Of a stretch of DNA of 64,000 nt, positions 11,503 through 23,000 are shown piece by piece (the first letter of the stretch is position 1; each line of letters starts with the position of its first letter). Origin of the DNA: Cryphonectria parasitica EP155 (Eukaryota > Ascomycota > Sordariomycetes > Diaporthales > Cryphonectriaceae); the NCBI RefSeq assembly GCF_011745365.1, contig NW_024468909.1:62001-126000 (forward strand), given 5' to 3'. The notes below the pieces were generated by a model, which did not search any database, had not been told where the DNA came from, and saw only the letters and a program-made list of their open reading frames with translations. Made by a program: the position numbers and the translations under genes.

Positions 11503-13032
11503 AATGTGGCGCTGGAGGAGCTGTAGTGGTAGGATTGTTGATCAACGCTACTCGAGTCTCATCAGTGGCCTTCATAAGCCCCGCAACGGATACAAGGTTT
11601 ACCCGAATGCCGAGCTGAACATGAAGCAAAGGAACATGCACTCAATAACTGCGCAGAAGTGCTTGGGTCTATATACTAAAGTGATTTACCGCATTAGAGC
11701 CTATACCTCCTTCAGTGACTGATCTGCTTCACCAAAGTGCCTCTGGAAGGACCCAAGGCACTTTAATACTCGCGTAAAGACGACATCTGGGAACAAGACT
11801 GATGAGCCAGGTTCACAAATGCGCTCGCAGATGATAATTATGGGAGTAACTGGGCGTTCTTTTAGAGAGACTCTCCTGATTAATAATATGTTGGGACCTG
11901 ATGCTTATGCGAAAGCTACTTGCTAAAGAAACCGGAGAATGTCAGTTTCTGACACTTTCAGTTGCATTTTTGGCGCTGCATGGCCAGGGTCTACAACCTA
12001 CCTGGCTCGATGACAGTTTTAAGAGTTATAAATCAAGCTATTATTGTCTTCGTGCCCAATTTGGAGACCCCAGACTTGCCCCTTGAGACTATGGCCCGTT
12101 CTGCAGGCCTATCTTGAGGCTATGAGTGCTGTCTTTGACACCATGACGGGTTCCGAGGGGTCGGCTTCTTGAGTGGGCGTCATAAACATCCTTCATAAAA
12201 ACGTAGTTCGACTGCTTGGATGAGGCGTGGATTAGTGAATTGATTCCGCCGCTTAAAGAGAGCTCTTTAGTTATACATTATTAATACAAGCTGTGGACAT
12301 ACAAATCAAGATTAGATCATTATGAACAGGAGAAGCATATATATACGCTAGATAGCTGTGCATTCAACGCCGTTGAAATACTGCCTAACACACGTAGCAG
12401 TATGGGATGACTACGAGTAGCAGCTGCTGTGGGATCTAAATGAAGCAAGTAGCAATTATCCCCATATGAATGTTGCGAAAGAATCATGATTGCCACTGTT
12501 GGTGACACTGAAGTATTTTTATGCAGAGCCAATGTACAGCAGATCTACACCAAGAGCATTGATCAAAGCAGAGAAGTACTGATCTGTTGATGCAAAATTG
12601 CTCCACTATTAGGCGTTATTTTCTGCACACTAACAGGAAGTGAAATGACTTTAAAGTCCCAAGTCATTGTATGTTGTTGCCCCAAGTAAGCTTTACTTCA
12701 GTCCCGAGTAAGCTTTCACAGAATGTGCCGTAATCACAGGCAATGTTCTAATTTTGACATCTGATGCTCGAAAATTGGTGTAATAATTTCTACAAGGCTG
12801 CCCAGTCTGCAGACCATTGTTAAAAAAAAAAAAAAATGGAATGAAAGCGGTTTTAAAAACTAAAGGAACAACAGAAACGACATCCAGCAAAAAGTGCTAG
12901 TATTATAATAAAACTGCAAATCATTGCGGCGGCGTGAATCCTTTTCTTCTATAACTCTCATGGCTTTCGCATACAAAAGTCAATTATCCAACTGATCATA
13001 ACAAACACGAAACGGAAGCGAAGAGAACCATA
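11503..13032. other. AT-rich intergenic region
   Basis: About 1.5 kb without a supportable gene. It is AT-rich with several poly-A/T tracts (for example an A tract near 12820-12836). The promoter of the acyltransferase gene should lie at its right end and holds one TACTCGG motif on the minus strand (12701-12710). Confidence 0.5.
12701..12710 (-). promoter_or_regulatory. TACTCGG-type motif, acyltransferase promoter
   Basis: Reads TACTCGGGAC on the minus strand, about 320 bases upstream of the acyltransferase start. It matches the seven-base core of a motif that recurs in other promoters here but not the two following bases. Confidence 0.3.
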
Positions 13033-14538
13033 ATGTCTGTTTCCGAGAACGAGATTTGCGTGGCACTGACCCCTTTCGACCACTGCGTACCGCGAGCCTA
13101 CTACCTCGGCGCCGCGTACTTGCCCCTCAAAGCCGGTGTAGAGCCACTTCAAGCATTCGAACTCTTGCGCGAGGGCTTGCACCGCACCTTTGTCCAGCTT
13201 CCATGGTTAAATGGAAAAGTTCGACTTCAGTCGTCCGAGACGCCCGGCTGGCGACCTGGACAGCTCGAACTGGGCTATGCGCCCGCCGTCGCCGATGAAC
13301 CGCGTGCACCACAGTTGAAATTCAAAGAGCTCGAGACGGACCTGGATTATGAGTCGGTGCGGGAGCTCGGCTTCCCGCTCGACAGCTTCCGCGATGCTGA
13401 GCTTGCGCCCACTGCCTTCTTCGCCGACCCTGTTACCGAGCCAAATGTCTTTGTCGGCCAAGCCAACTTCCTTCCCGGCGGCTGCATTCTTGTATCCGCC
13501 ATCCATCACGTCGCCAGTGACCAGGGTGCCTTCTTCCGCGTTTTACGATTATGGGGCGAGCACTGTGCTGCACTGCAGACGCACACTTCAAGCGCCACGC
13601 CTGCACCGTTCCCCGCTGGCAGCGATAGTCGTGATATCCTGCACGAGATTTGGGCGCGCGAGTGCCCAGTCTCGTCTGTCGAAGAAGTCGACCCAGAGAC
13701 ATGGCGCCTGGTTGGCTTGCTACCCACAGATGTCACGCAGAGCAATGACGCCCTTTCCTCACAACCGCCGTCAAGGCCGCAGCCTCCAAAACGGTTGTTG
13801 AAAGCCGGCGTATTTTATCTCTCTCCAGCACGGCTGGCGGCTCTGCGGGAGACAATTGCAAAAGACCTCGGCGTGGCGAGTGGTATCTCGGCCAACGACG
13901 CTGTGAGCGCCCTGATCTGGCAATGCTTTATGAGAGCGCGCGTAGCGGCACGTCGACCGAGAGACGACGACAAGGCGGAAGACAAGGAACAACGGCTCAA
14001 CATGGTCTTTGACGGCCGGGCCAACTACTCCTCAGCACTGCCACAGACGTACCTTGGGAATTTGACGTTCAATGTGCAATCAAGTCTGCCGACAGAGGCC
14101 CTGATTGGCCGGGAAAGCTCCCTCGGCACCGTGGCGGCTACGATCCGTCGCAATGCTGGGTGGATCGACTCGACGAATCTGCTAAATCTGTACAATCTCC
14201 TGGATCATCTGCCCAGCTACACGGAGCTTATGAGGCTGAAATTGATGCGGTTTGCGACGATCGATGGCAATAACATGACAATCTCGTCACTCATCAATGT
14301 TTCGATGGACACACTCTGCTTTGGGGATGGCTTAGTTTTTGGCAACAGAGGTTACGTGGAGGCTACGCGCCTGCTATTTGAAGGGAACAATAGCTTCACT
14401 CGCTTGTGTGTTGTCTTGCCACGGAGCAGGAATGGCGGGGTAGAGTTCCTCGCTAATCTGTACGACGAAGAGTATGAGGCATTGTTGTCGGATTCCGAGT
14501 TTGCCAAGTACGTGCTATGTTTATGTTGGCCGGAGTAA
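13033..14538 (+). CDS. BAHD/transferase-family acyltransferase
   Basis: Intronless 501-aa protein of the PF02458-type transferase family (relatives include trichothecene and meroterpenoid O-acyltransferases). The catalytic HxxxD is His159-Val-Ala-Ser-Asp163 within AIHHVASDQG. The N terminus has the LTPFD segment typical of the family. Where the family usually has DFGWG near the C terminus, this protein reads CFGDG, so the structural aspartate is replaced. The enzyme is expected to transfer an acyl group from an acyl-CoA to a hydroxyl of a metabolite in the cytosol. Its place beside a P450 and the non-reducing PKS suggests late tailoring of the polyketide. The substrate cannot be read from the sequence. 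Confidence 0.85.
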   Translation: MSVSENEICVALTPFDHCVPRAYYLGAAYLPLKAGVEPLQAFELLREGLHRTFVQLPWLNGKVRLQSSETPGWRPGQLELGYAPAVADEPRAPQLKFKELETDLDYESVRELGFPLDSFRDAELAPTAFFADPVTEPNVFVGQANFLPGGCILVSAIHHVASDQGAFFRVLRLWGEHCAALQTHTSSATPAPFPAGSDSRDILHEIWARECPVSSVEEVDPETWRLVGLLPTDVTQSNDALSSQPPSRPQPPKRLLKAGVFYLSPARLAALRETIAKDLGVASGISANDAVSALIWQCFMRARVAARRPRDDDKAEDKEQRLNMVFDGRANYSSALPQTYLGNLTFNVQSSLPTEALIGRESSLGTVAATIRRNAGWIDSTNLLNLYNLLDHLPSYTELMRLKLMRFATIDGNNMTISSLINVSMDTLCFGDGLVFGNRGYVEATRLLFEGNNSFTRLCVVLPRSRNGGVEFLANLYDEEYEALLSDSEFAKYVLCLCWPE

Positions 14539-15176
14539 ATCCCGCTGCTCAATTGTACCTCGTTCTCATCTAGGAAAGATAAATAACTTTATTATTATAC
14601 TGCAAAAACGTGCTTATTTTCGCGTGCACCCGTGAACTAGGTCAATTGCACTACGCCTCGTGTTCATCCACAATCTTTTCTCTCCATTATCCTAACTCAA
14701 TTTTCTCAACTTGATTCTCATACCTCAGTAACACATTTCCCTATTTTTCTCTGCAATGGAAGAATTAAGTATGGAGAACCAAAAAAGACGGAAACAGAAA
14801 AAAAGAAACAAGAAGAAAAAACGGTTCCCTGAATTTTCTGTAAGGTTGTAGGGATCATAATTCAGGGGATGCACTCTCAAAAGCACTCCGAAGCAAATGT
14901 TTGTTCGCGGAACCGAGTAAATATGAAGCGGCGCTGAGACTGCAACAGACGGCTTACCCAGCGTCCGGAATAGGACCTGTTGGAGGAATCTTTTTGTTTT
15001 TTTTCGACGCTCAAGCATTTGGAACATGCTGGTACGGCGTCCGAGAGCCGTAAAATGTACTTACTTTATAGCATTCGAATATTGTTGGTGTAGTCTCCCG
15101 ACGATATGTATTACGACAACGAAACGAAGAACAAGAAGGAAACACCAAACACGACAGTCACATTTGATAGACCGAT
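14539..15176. other. intergenic, promoter of P450 no. 1
   Basis: 638 bases between two genes on the same strand. It contains A-rich tracts around 14780-14825 and one TACTCGG core on the minus strand (14910-14919), about 260 bases before the P450 start. Confidence 0.45.
14910..14919 (-). promoter_or_regulatory. TACTCGG-type motif, P450 no. 1 promoter
   Basis: Reads TACTCGGTTC on the minus strand. It has the core match but lacks the final G of the stronger copies near the PKS genes. Confidence 0.3.
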
Positions 15177-16769
15177 ATGGGCCTTCTCCAGGATCAGCTG
15201 GTGCACTTCTCGTTTCCGAGTCCAGCCCAGTTCTTTCTAGCACTTGGCGCATCCCTCGTCTCTGTGACATTTTACCGTCTCTACTTGCACCCGCTCGCCC
15301 ACGTCCCTGGTCCACCGTTTGCATGCGTATCATCACTGTTTCTATACATCATCTGCTACTTGGGCGTCGAAAGCAGCGTGCTTGCACATTATCACGTCAA
15401 GTACAATACGCCAGTGCTGCGCATCGCTCCCGATGCGGTGTCTCTGTCGGATGGCGAGGCCTTACACCAGGTTTATGTCGCCGGAGGAGGACTTCCCAAG
15501 GACGCACGGTACAACAACTTCCGCTTCGAGGGGTTTAACACCATTTTCTCCACGACCAACCAGAACTATCGCGACTCGAGAGCCAAGACAGTGATCTCCC
15601 TGTTCGCCCCCAGCCGGGTCCAAGCAGCGTATGAGCAGGACGGGACGGTGATGATGGCATTGGTCGGAAAATACGTCGCGCGGCTGCAGCAGGAGAGGAC
15701 CAAGCCGAGCTCGCGAGCTGACATTCTCGATCTCTCCTCACGGCTTTCTATCGACATCATGACTGGGTATCTCTTTGGTCACGTCTACGGTGGACTGGAC
15801 GAGCCACTCCGGATCGCAGAGCCCAAGGCAAAACCCCTTCGCTGGGGCGACAAGCTCTCAGCTACTCCTTTCGTATTGGCCATCGTCGCGTTTAGCCGCT
15901 ACTCCCTCCTGCCCAACTGGCTCTTTAGTGTCATCTTCTCGTCCCTGGTAGGTCGCGTCCTATCGGACCAAGAAGTCAATGTCTCGCTGCAGACCGTCTC
16001 CAAATATGCCCTCGGCGTCCTCGACAGTGCTACTACTGAACAAGGGCCCAGCCAAGACACGTATCAATCGAGGCTTCTGGCAGCGGGCATCTCGCGTCAA
16101 GAGACGCTCAACCAAGTCAAGGCGATTATGTTTGCGGGCGCAGACTCGACGGCCGTCATGCTGGCCACAATTATCTTTCACCTTGTGCAGCAGCCCGAGA
16201 AGCGTAAGCGCTTGGAGGCGGAACTCGAGAGCCACCCCGCAGACGTCGATCCGCGGACATTACCGTACCTACGGGCTGTTGTGCGCGAGGGCTTGCGGCT
16301 CGGTATGGCCAATCCGACGCGGCTGACGAGGGTTATCCGGCAAGGAAGTGCGGGCCTGACTGTGAGTGGCTACCGCCTACCTCCGGGCACCATCGTTGGC
16401 GCAGCGGCCCATGTTTTGCACCACGATCCTCTGGTATATCCAGACCCATTCACTTTTCAGCCTGAGCGGTGGCTTTCCAGTAGCGGTGGCAGTAGCAACA
16501 GTGGTAGCAGCTTCCGAGATGGGCAAAAGGAGGAGGCTGCAGGTGAGATACAGGCCCGGCGCATTCGCGAGAGGAACCTGATTCCTTTCGGTCTTGGCTC
16601 GAGGGCTTGTTTGGGTCGGGAAATCGCCGAGAAGCAGTTGTATGTAGTGATGAAGGAGGTGATCAAAAGTCGCGTGCTCGAGGGGGCGTGGACATGTACC
16701 GAGAAGATTGATATTATCGAGTGGTTCAACGCCGAGATTAAAGGTCATAAGTTGGAGATTGCATGGTAG
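15177..16769 (+). CDS. cytochrome P450 monooxygenase no. 1
   Basis: Intronless 530-aa microsomal-type P450. An N-terminal hydrophobic stretch (about residues 12-30) is followed by a proline-rich hinge (HVPGPP), consistent with anchoring in the endoplasmic reticulum. The I-helix oxygen-binding segment is AGADST. The ExxR motif is in REGLRL. The PERW motif is FQPERW. The heme loop is FGLGSRACLG with ligand Cys478. General resemblance is to fungal trichodiene-oxygenase-like P450s of secondary-metabolite clusters. It would hydroxylate or otherwise oxidise a cluster intermediate using electrons from cytochrome P450 reductase. A low-complexity Ser/Gly stretch just before the heme loop (near residues 440-450) is unusual for the family. 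Confidence 0.92.
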   Translation: MGLLQDQLVHFSFPSPAQFFLALGASLVSVTFYRLYLHPLAHVPGPPFACVSSLFLYIICYLGVESSVLAHYHVKYNTPVLRIAPDAVSLSDGEALHQVYVAGGGLPKDARYNNFRFEGFNTIFSTTNQNYRDSRAKTVISLFAPSRVQAAYEQDGTVMMALVGKYVARLQQERTKPSSRADILDLSSRLSIDIMTGYLFGHVYGGLDEPLRIAEPKAKPLRWGDKLSATPFVLAIVAFSRYSLLPNWLFSVIFSSLVGRVLSDQEVNVSLQTVSKYALGVLDSATTEQGPSQDTYQSRLLAAGISRQETLNQVKAIMFAGADSTAVMLATIIFHLVQQPEKRKRLEAELESHPADVDPRTLPYLRAVVREGLRLGMANPTRLTRVIRQGSAGLTVSGYRLPPGTIVGAAAHVLHHDPLVYPDPFTFQPERWLSSSGGSSNSGSSFRDGQKEEAAGEIQARRIRERNLIPFGLGSRACLGREIAEKQLYVVMKEVIKSRVLEGAWTCTEKIDIIEWFNAEIKGHKLEIAW

Positions 16770-17034
16770 CTAAATTCGATCGATGTTTACAGCATGACGA
16801 AAATGGCGTTAGGAAAATTACTCACTCACCACCACCAAAACTTTGTTGAGTTCAGAATTCATTCAACTATAGAATGACTCGGATCATCACTAATCAGGAA
16901 AGAAAAAAAGGGAAAGAGACAAAGGAACATCAGCTCTCAGAACTCACATGTCTTCTGCAGGCGATTGAATGATAGTGTTTCGGGTTTTCTCGTCTTTTTC
17001 ATCATATGATATTCAGAACTGTTCTATATGATGA

Positions 17035-20000
17035 CTACCTCGATGAGTGAACATGACTACGAAGAAAGTCATACCCAGCTCGAACAGCCTCTTTTGCACC
17101 TTTATTGCCATTATACGATCGATACAAATCGAAGAGATGCGCCGCGCCGTCTAGTATCCTAATGTGTGATTCCACGCCCTGTTGCTGCAGTGCCTCATGC
17201 GTCCTCAGAGCTTGCTGCCACGGGATCAGATCATCTTTGGTCCCATGGATGAGGAACGTGGGGACCTGATAAGTACCACGCTGAATCTGTGCCAGCGGGC
17301 TCACCAGCTGGATCTGTTCGGGACTCGGATCAAGGAGCTCATCAGTAGGGTCTGGAAAGGCATGACCATCACCTGCAGGACGAGGATCAGGAGCATGAAG
17401 GCGACCACTGCTTAGTCCATTGAGAAGGACCCTCAGGCTCCGGCCTGTCCAGTTCATGTGCAAGGCGATGCGTGATCGAGCATCGCTGGGACTCATCCAT
17501 CCGCCCAAGGCCTGCTTCTCGGGTGGTGGGTTGTATGCCGTTATGGGGTGGTCTTCGACGCCGTCTAGTATATTCCATTGTGGCCGAGTAGCGTTGCCCT
17601 GGCCAAATGGGAAGTTTGGCTTAGACCAGAAAGCATCGTGGTAGTCGGACGGACAATAGAAGGCCAGCGTCGCGTCAGGAGCCCGGATGCCACGTGCTGG
17701 TGCAGTGAAGCCAAGGGTGAGGGCGAGGTGGCCTCCGGTAGACCAGCCCACGGCGGCTACGCGGTCCCCGTCTACAACAATGTCGCGTCGCCGGAGCGAG
17801 AGCTGGGGAAGCACAGTCCGTGCCCATGCTAGGGCATCACACACGTCTTGCATAGGGCCATCGATGAGGGTCATCTCTGGACAGAGGCGGTAGTCGATGC
17901 TGACAGGGAGAAAGCCGGCTTCGAGAAGCATGCGAGTCTGCGAAGGCCGCACATCTTTTCGGGAGAGCATGACGTGGCCACCGCCGTGAATCATTAGAGC
18001 TAGAGAAAAAGTGAGTTGGCGTGTTAGCAATACGTATAGAGAACTAGGATATATACATATTTGTTGAATGTATATATATATATATATATATATACACGCA
18101 CATGAATCAAAAGTGTCCCAGTGAGATGGGTTGCTCACCGATGGGTCGCACCTCGCTGCCCTGAATCTGCTTCTCGGGATAGTAGATATCGGCTTCGAGT
18201 GACACATTACCGACACGCTTGAAGGTGACTGTCTCTATCGTCGCTGACGGTGTCACGTCACTTGGTGAGGCTGTGATGACGCGTAGGACGTTGGACTCGC
18301 GCGAGGTGCCCACAGTCCAGTCAGTCCAGCGGAATCCTGCCCGCCCAAGATGAGCTTTCCATAGTTTCTCGTCAGCCAACGCGTGCTCGCGCCCATCCTC
18401 GAAGAGCCACCAGCCTTCCAGGAGACCAAAGACAAGATCAAACCAGTAGATGTTGCGCGTCAGCTCTACTAGGCAGAGAACACCGTTCGGTCGGAGACAT
18501 GTCCTGATGTTTGTACAGGATCGCGTCAGGTCCTTGGTAGCATGGATGCAGTTGGTCGAGAGGACGATATCATACTGGCCGACAAACGCGGGCTCCGGGT
18601 CCTGCTCAATATTCAGTACAGCATATCGCATAAAGTCGTGCTGCGCGAATTTCTTTCGGGCCTGAGCCACCAAAGAAGACGAGAGATCCGTAAAGGTGTA
18701 CTCGAACGGCTTTTGGGTAGCAACAAGACTGTCCACCAAATGCTTCGTCGTTCCGCCAGTGCCCGCGCCGAGCTCAAGAATACGAATCGGCCGATTCGAC
18801 GGCTGCAATGTCTGGAACAACCGTACCAGATAGCGAGCCAAGTTGACGGTTCCGGCCTTGAACATGGGGGCGTGTGTGTAGACGTTTTCCATGAGTGTCC
18901 GTGCCTTGGCGTTGCCAAAGAGAATACCTAGGGGATCAGTGCGCCCAGTGAGGCAGTCGGCGAGCTTTTCGCCTGTTGAGGCTAGAAGATTGTGCTCGAA
19001 AGCGTGCTGAGGGAAGTTGGCAACAATGGCTTGCTGAAGCTGGTGTGGTCGTTCGGATGGGACGGAGGCGATACCGCGAACAAACCCGCCATCTGCATCC
19101 TTTTTGAGGACACTGACTTCTTCCAAGATTTTGTAGATTTGACTCTTGACCTTGGCGTGTTTGTCGAGTACCGGCAGATCTGTGACCTTGTCACCAGGGG
19201 CCAGCGCTGCCAGGGAGCACCCCAGGTTCTGGAACGCCTCGACGATATAAGCGACGACAAGTTCCATTTGCGCAGGATAGACTGAAGTATAGAAGTCAGA
19301 AAACTCCAATTCTTTAGAGATGCCATCGAAGTCCTGTCGGACCGCCTGGAAGCTGTAAGACGCGGCCGATAGGAAGGTGTCGTCCACGGCCTCTCCAAGC
19401 CCGGCAACGCCATCGACTTGTTCACCCGCGTCTGATGGTGATGGGGTGAGTCTGCCTGATGAGGATGGTGAGGAGCCCTGAATGCGAGTGACGATGGCCT
19501 GGACGTCATGGAGATCTTGAAATTCGTCGGCCAATATAGTCACATCAAAGGCTTTCTTGATCTCGCTGAGAACCTCTGTCGCCATCAAAGAGTCGATGCC
19601 GAGATCGGACAAACGTGTGTCAGCCTCTATCTCGTCAGTCGAGACACCCAAAATATTTCCTAACATTCCCTGGATCTGTCCAAAAGATGCCGGAAGCCCA
19701 TCATGGCGACTACCAGTCTGAGCCGGTGCCACACCCATCGGGTTCGGCTGCTTCAACTGCTCAGGAACTCCATTTGGGGTGACCAATTGGACCAGCGACT
19801 GGATATTTCTCAGTGCCAGGAGATCATCCGACGAAATGACAACACCGAATTGTTTCTTGATCTCAGACAAGACCTCGGTACCCACCAGAGAGTCTATTCC
19901 AAGCTCGGATAAAGTGACATTGGGCTTCACCTCGTCCACGGGTATCCCAATGACCCGACTGAAGAGCTCACGAATTAGTGGCATCACATCGTCCTGGGCA

Positions 20001-23000
20001 CGTTGAGTGCCAGTTACTGTCGAATTGCCATCCGTACTGAATCTTCTTGGGGCATCTGCTACTGCAGTAGTCACATTTTTTGCGTCGGTCTTCGTATACT
20101 TGGGCAGAGCCATGATGTGGTCCCCAGAGGCCTCCGTCGAGATCGTACCGCTGTTCAACTTGGCCAGTGTCCTTGCCAGAGATCTGCTCGAAACGCCCTG
20201 AAAGATTGCCCCCAGGAACAGGACTACCAGATCACCAGTCTTGTGATCGAAGACAAAAATGTCGTTGACAAGTTTTTTCTCGCCTGTGCGTCGACTAAAC
20301 GAGGAAAATACCCGGTAGGTTTGGACCTCCCGCCGCCTGGCCAGGAACGTACTGCTGATGAAGAGCTCGCCCAGCTCCGTACAGACGAAAACCTCGTCGT
20401 TGCTTCTTTCAGAAAGACAGTTGGTATGGATTCCTGCCACCTGGAGGAAATTGTCGAGTGTGACTGGATCACAGCTGCCTTCCTTCACGACCGGCGGTTG
20501 GCAAGCCAGCACGTTCACTATGCCCACGGCCTCCTGGGCTCTGGACACAATACTAGCTACTCTCCTGTAGTAAGGCGCATAGTCGACGACCTGGCCGAAG
20601 ACCTGGTAGATTATGTTGCCGTTGAGGACCTGCGAGCCTTGGCTGTTAATGAGCTCGTCGCATTTCTCTTGACCGACGAGGCGCTGGATGAACTGTGTAC
20701 GGGCGGCCTCATGCCCAACGGCCACCAGGGAGACGACGCCAGTGGCATGCGTTATAGCGGAGGCGGTTGCAATCGGCTGGTCACGACTAAGTATGGTGAA
20801 TTCCCAATTATCTGGCTCTATGGTCGATGGGTCCAAGCGGAGGAAGGTGGTCCGGGTTGAGACGACAGACAAGGGAGAAGAAATCTTCAAGTTCTTTACT
20901 ACGCATGCAGCCGTGGCGTGGTCTTTCTTGGTGTCACGCAACGTGGCCGCGCGGATAGCCATCTCGATGTACATCGAGGCAGGGCAGAGGCTCTGTCCCA
21001 GGACTGCGTGGCCTTTTGTGCAGACCTCGAACATGTCGTGCAATGTATTGATCCGAAACACTGTTGAACCTCCAGCTGTGGTCTCGGATATCTCAAGCAG
21101 TGGCAGGAGTCTTGGTTCCGCGTCGCTGCCCTGAGCCTGCGTGGACTGTTGCTCGACGAAAGTCCGGGGTTCGATGTAGTCTAACCAATGCTTATTTCTC
21201 TGGAACTGGTACGGCGGCAAGTTGATGTACGGCAACCTGTCCTTTTCGCCACGATGGAATGCCCAATATTGAACGTTCACACCAGCAGCCCACAAGTTGC
21301 TTGTGGCCCTGGCTAGCTGTCCGAGGGCATTACTGGAACCGATGTCGATAGGCTGGAAGGTGTGCCCCTTTTTAGCCTCATCAGGTGCCAGTGCTCGTCG
21401 GAACATGGGAACAATAGGTGATGCTGAGCCGGCTTCAAGGACAACGCAAGGCCCCAGATTGGTGACGATTCTCTGCGCCGCATCGTGGAAATACACTGGC
21501 TTGCGGCTGTGTTGAATGAGCATCTCAGCATCAATGCCTTGATTCCAGTCATGGGCCTCCGAGCAAGCTTCGATGCGTATCGAGGGCGTTTTGAAATCAA
21601 GAGTGGCCGCAACTTCTCGAAGCGCCGGGAGAATGTCGTCCACGAAACTTGAATGGAAAGCATGTGTGTTCTTCAGACGTACTGCCTTCAAGCTGAGGCC
21701 AAATGTCTCACTCTTAGCCACCTCCTCCACTGCGTCGATAGATGCCTGATCTCCAGCCAAGACAATCGTCTCGGGGCCGTTGAAGCATGCCACCTCCGCC
21801 GTGAGAGAGGGATTAAGAGACTTAGCTCTCTCTAGAAGCTGGTCCACCGTGCCGCGTTCTCCCTGCACTGAGAGCATGGCCCCGGTCTCTTGGCCCCAAG
21901 AGGACTGAATGAGACGGGCGCGCTCTGATATGAATCGCAGCCCATCGGACAGGGACAGGACACCGGCGACGACGAGGGCCGTGAGCTGGCCGAAACTATG
22001 GCCCACAACCATGTCGACAATCAGCCCGCAATCAAGCCAGGACTTTGCGCTGGCATACTGCAGAGCAAAAAGCATGCAGTGCAAACCGATCAAGTCCTCA
22101 ACGGGGTCTGAGCTGAAGATTGTGGGATACAGGCTGGGAAGTCCCAGGTTCTGGCATATCCGATCGCACTCATTCTGCACTTCCCAGTCAGCCATATATG
22201 TATGGATATTACATTTAGTTGAATACCAGGAGGCCCACTCACGAGATGGTCCCGAAGGAGCTTGCTGTTCCGAAAAACACCCTCATCAAGATGCACTGTT
22301 CGGCCATTCTGGCCACCGATGCAAAGAACAACCGGACGCGGCTTTTCAGCCGTTTCTCTGATATCTGTCGGGCGTGCCTGCGACAGTTTCGATGCCACCT
22401 CCTTGAGATTCGATGCAGTAAAACTGTATCTATACTGAAATCTGCGATTCTGTTTGACCGACAGGTTATAAGCCAGGCCGAGGGCCGCCCTGTCCCCATA
22501 GTTGTCTTGCACCTTGGCCAGACTGGCCTTCAGGGCTTTGCAGTACTCACGAAGGCTCTCTGGGGTTCTCGCTGAAATGAAAAACGGTACCTCATACGCA
22601 GAAAACAGAGACATATCCCCATTTAAGACGACTGTAGAATGTGAGCGGTCGACGTCTTGCACAACAATGGCAGCATTACTTCCAGCTGCGCCGTAATTGT
22701 TGACTACTGCTATCCGCCTGGGAACGTCCCATGGCTGACTGCGTTGCGGTACAACCATGTGGTCTGGCTCTAGTGCAGGGATTTTGGCGTTGAGTTGTCT
22801 GAAATTCGCCTGCTTCGGAATGATACGCTTCTGGAGCATCAGGATGGTCTTGATCAACGCTGCAGCACCCGACGAGGCTTCGGTGTGACCAATGTTGTCT
22901 TTCACCGAGCCGAGGAATAGCGTGTGTGCGCGATCTGGGCCACCAAATGTGCTTCGAATACTCTCACACTCGATGGGGTCGCCCACAGCGGTCCCTAAGC

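Noticed and set aside
20003..20860. 285-codon plus-strand frame opposite the non-reducing PKS
   Set aside because: It lies entirely antisense to PT/ACP coding sequence and shows no recognisable family.
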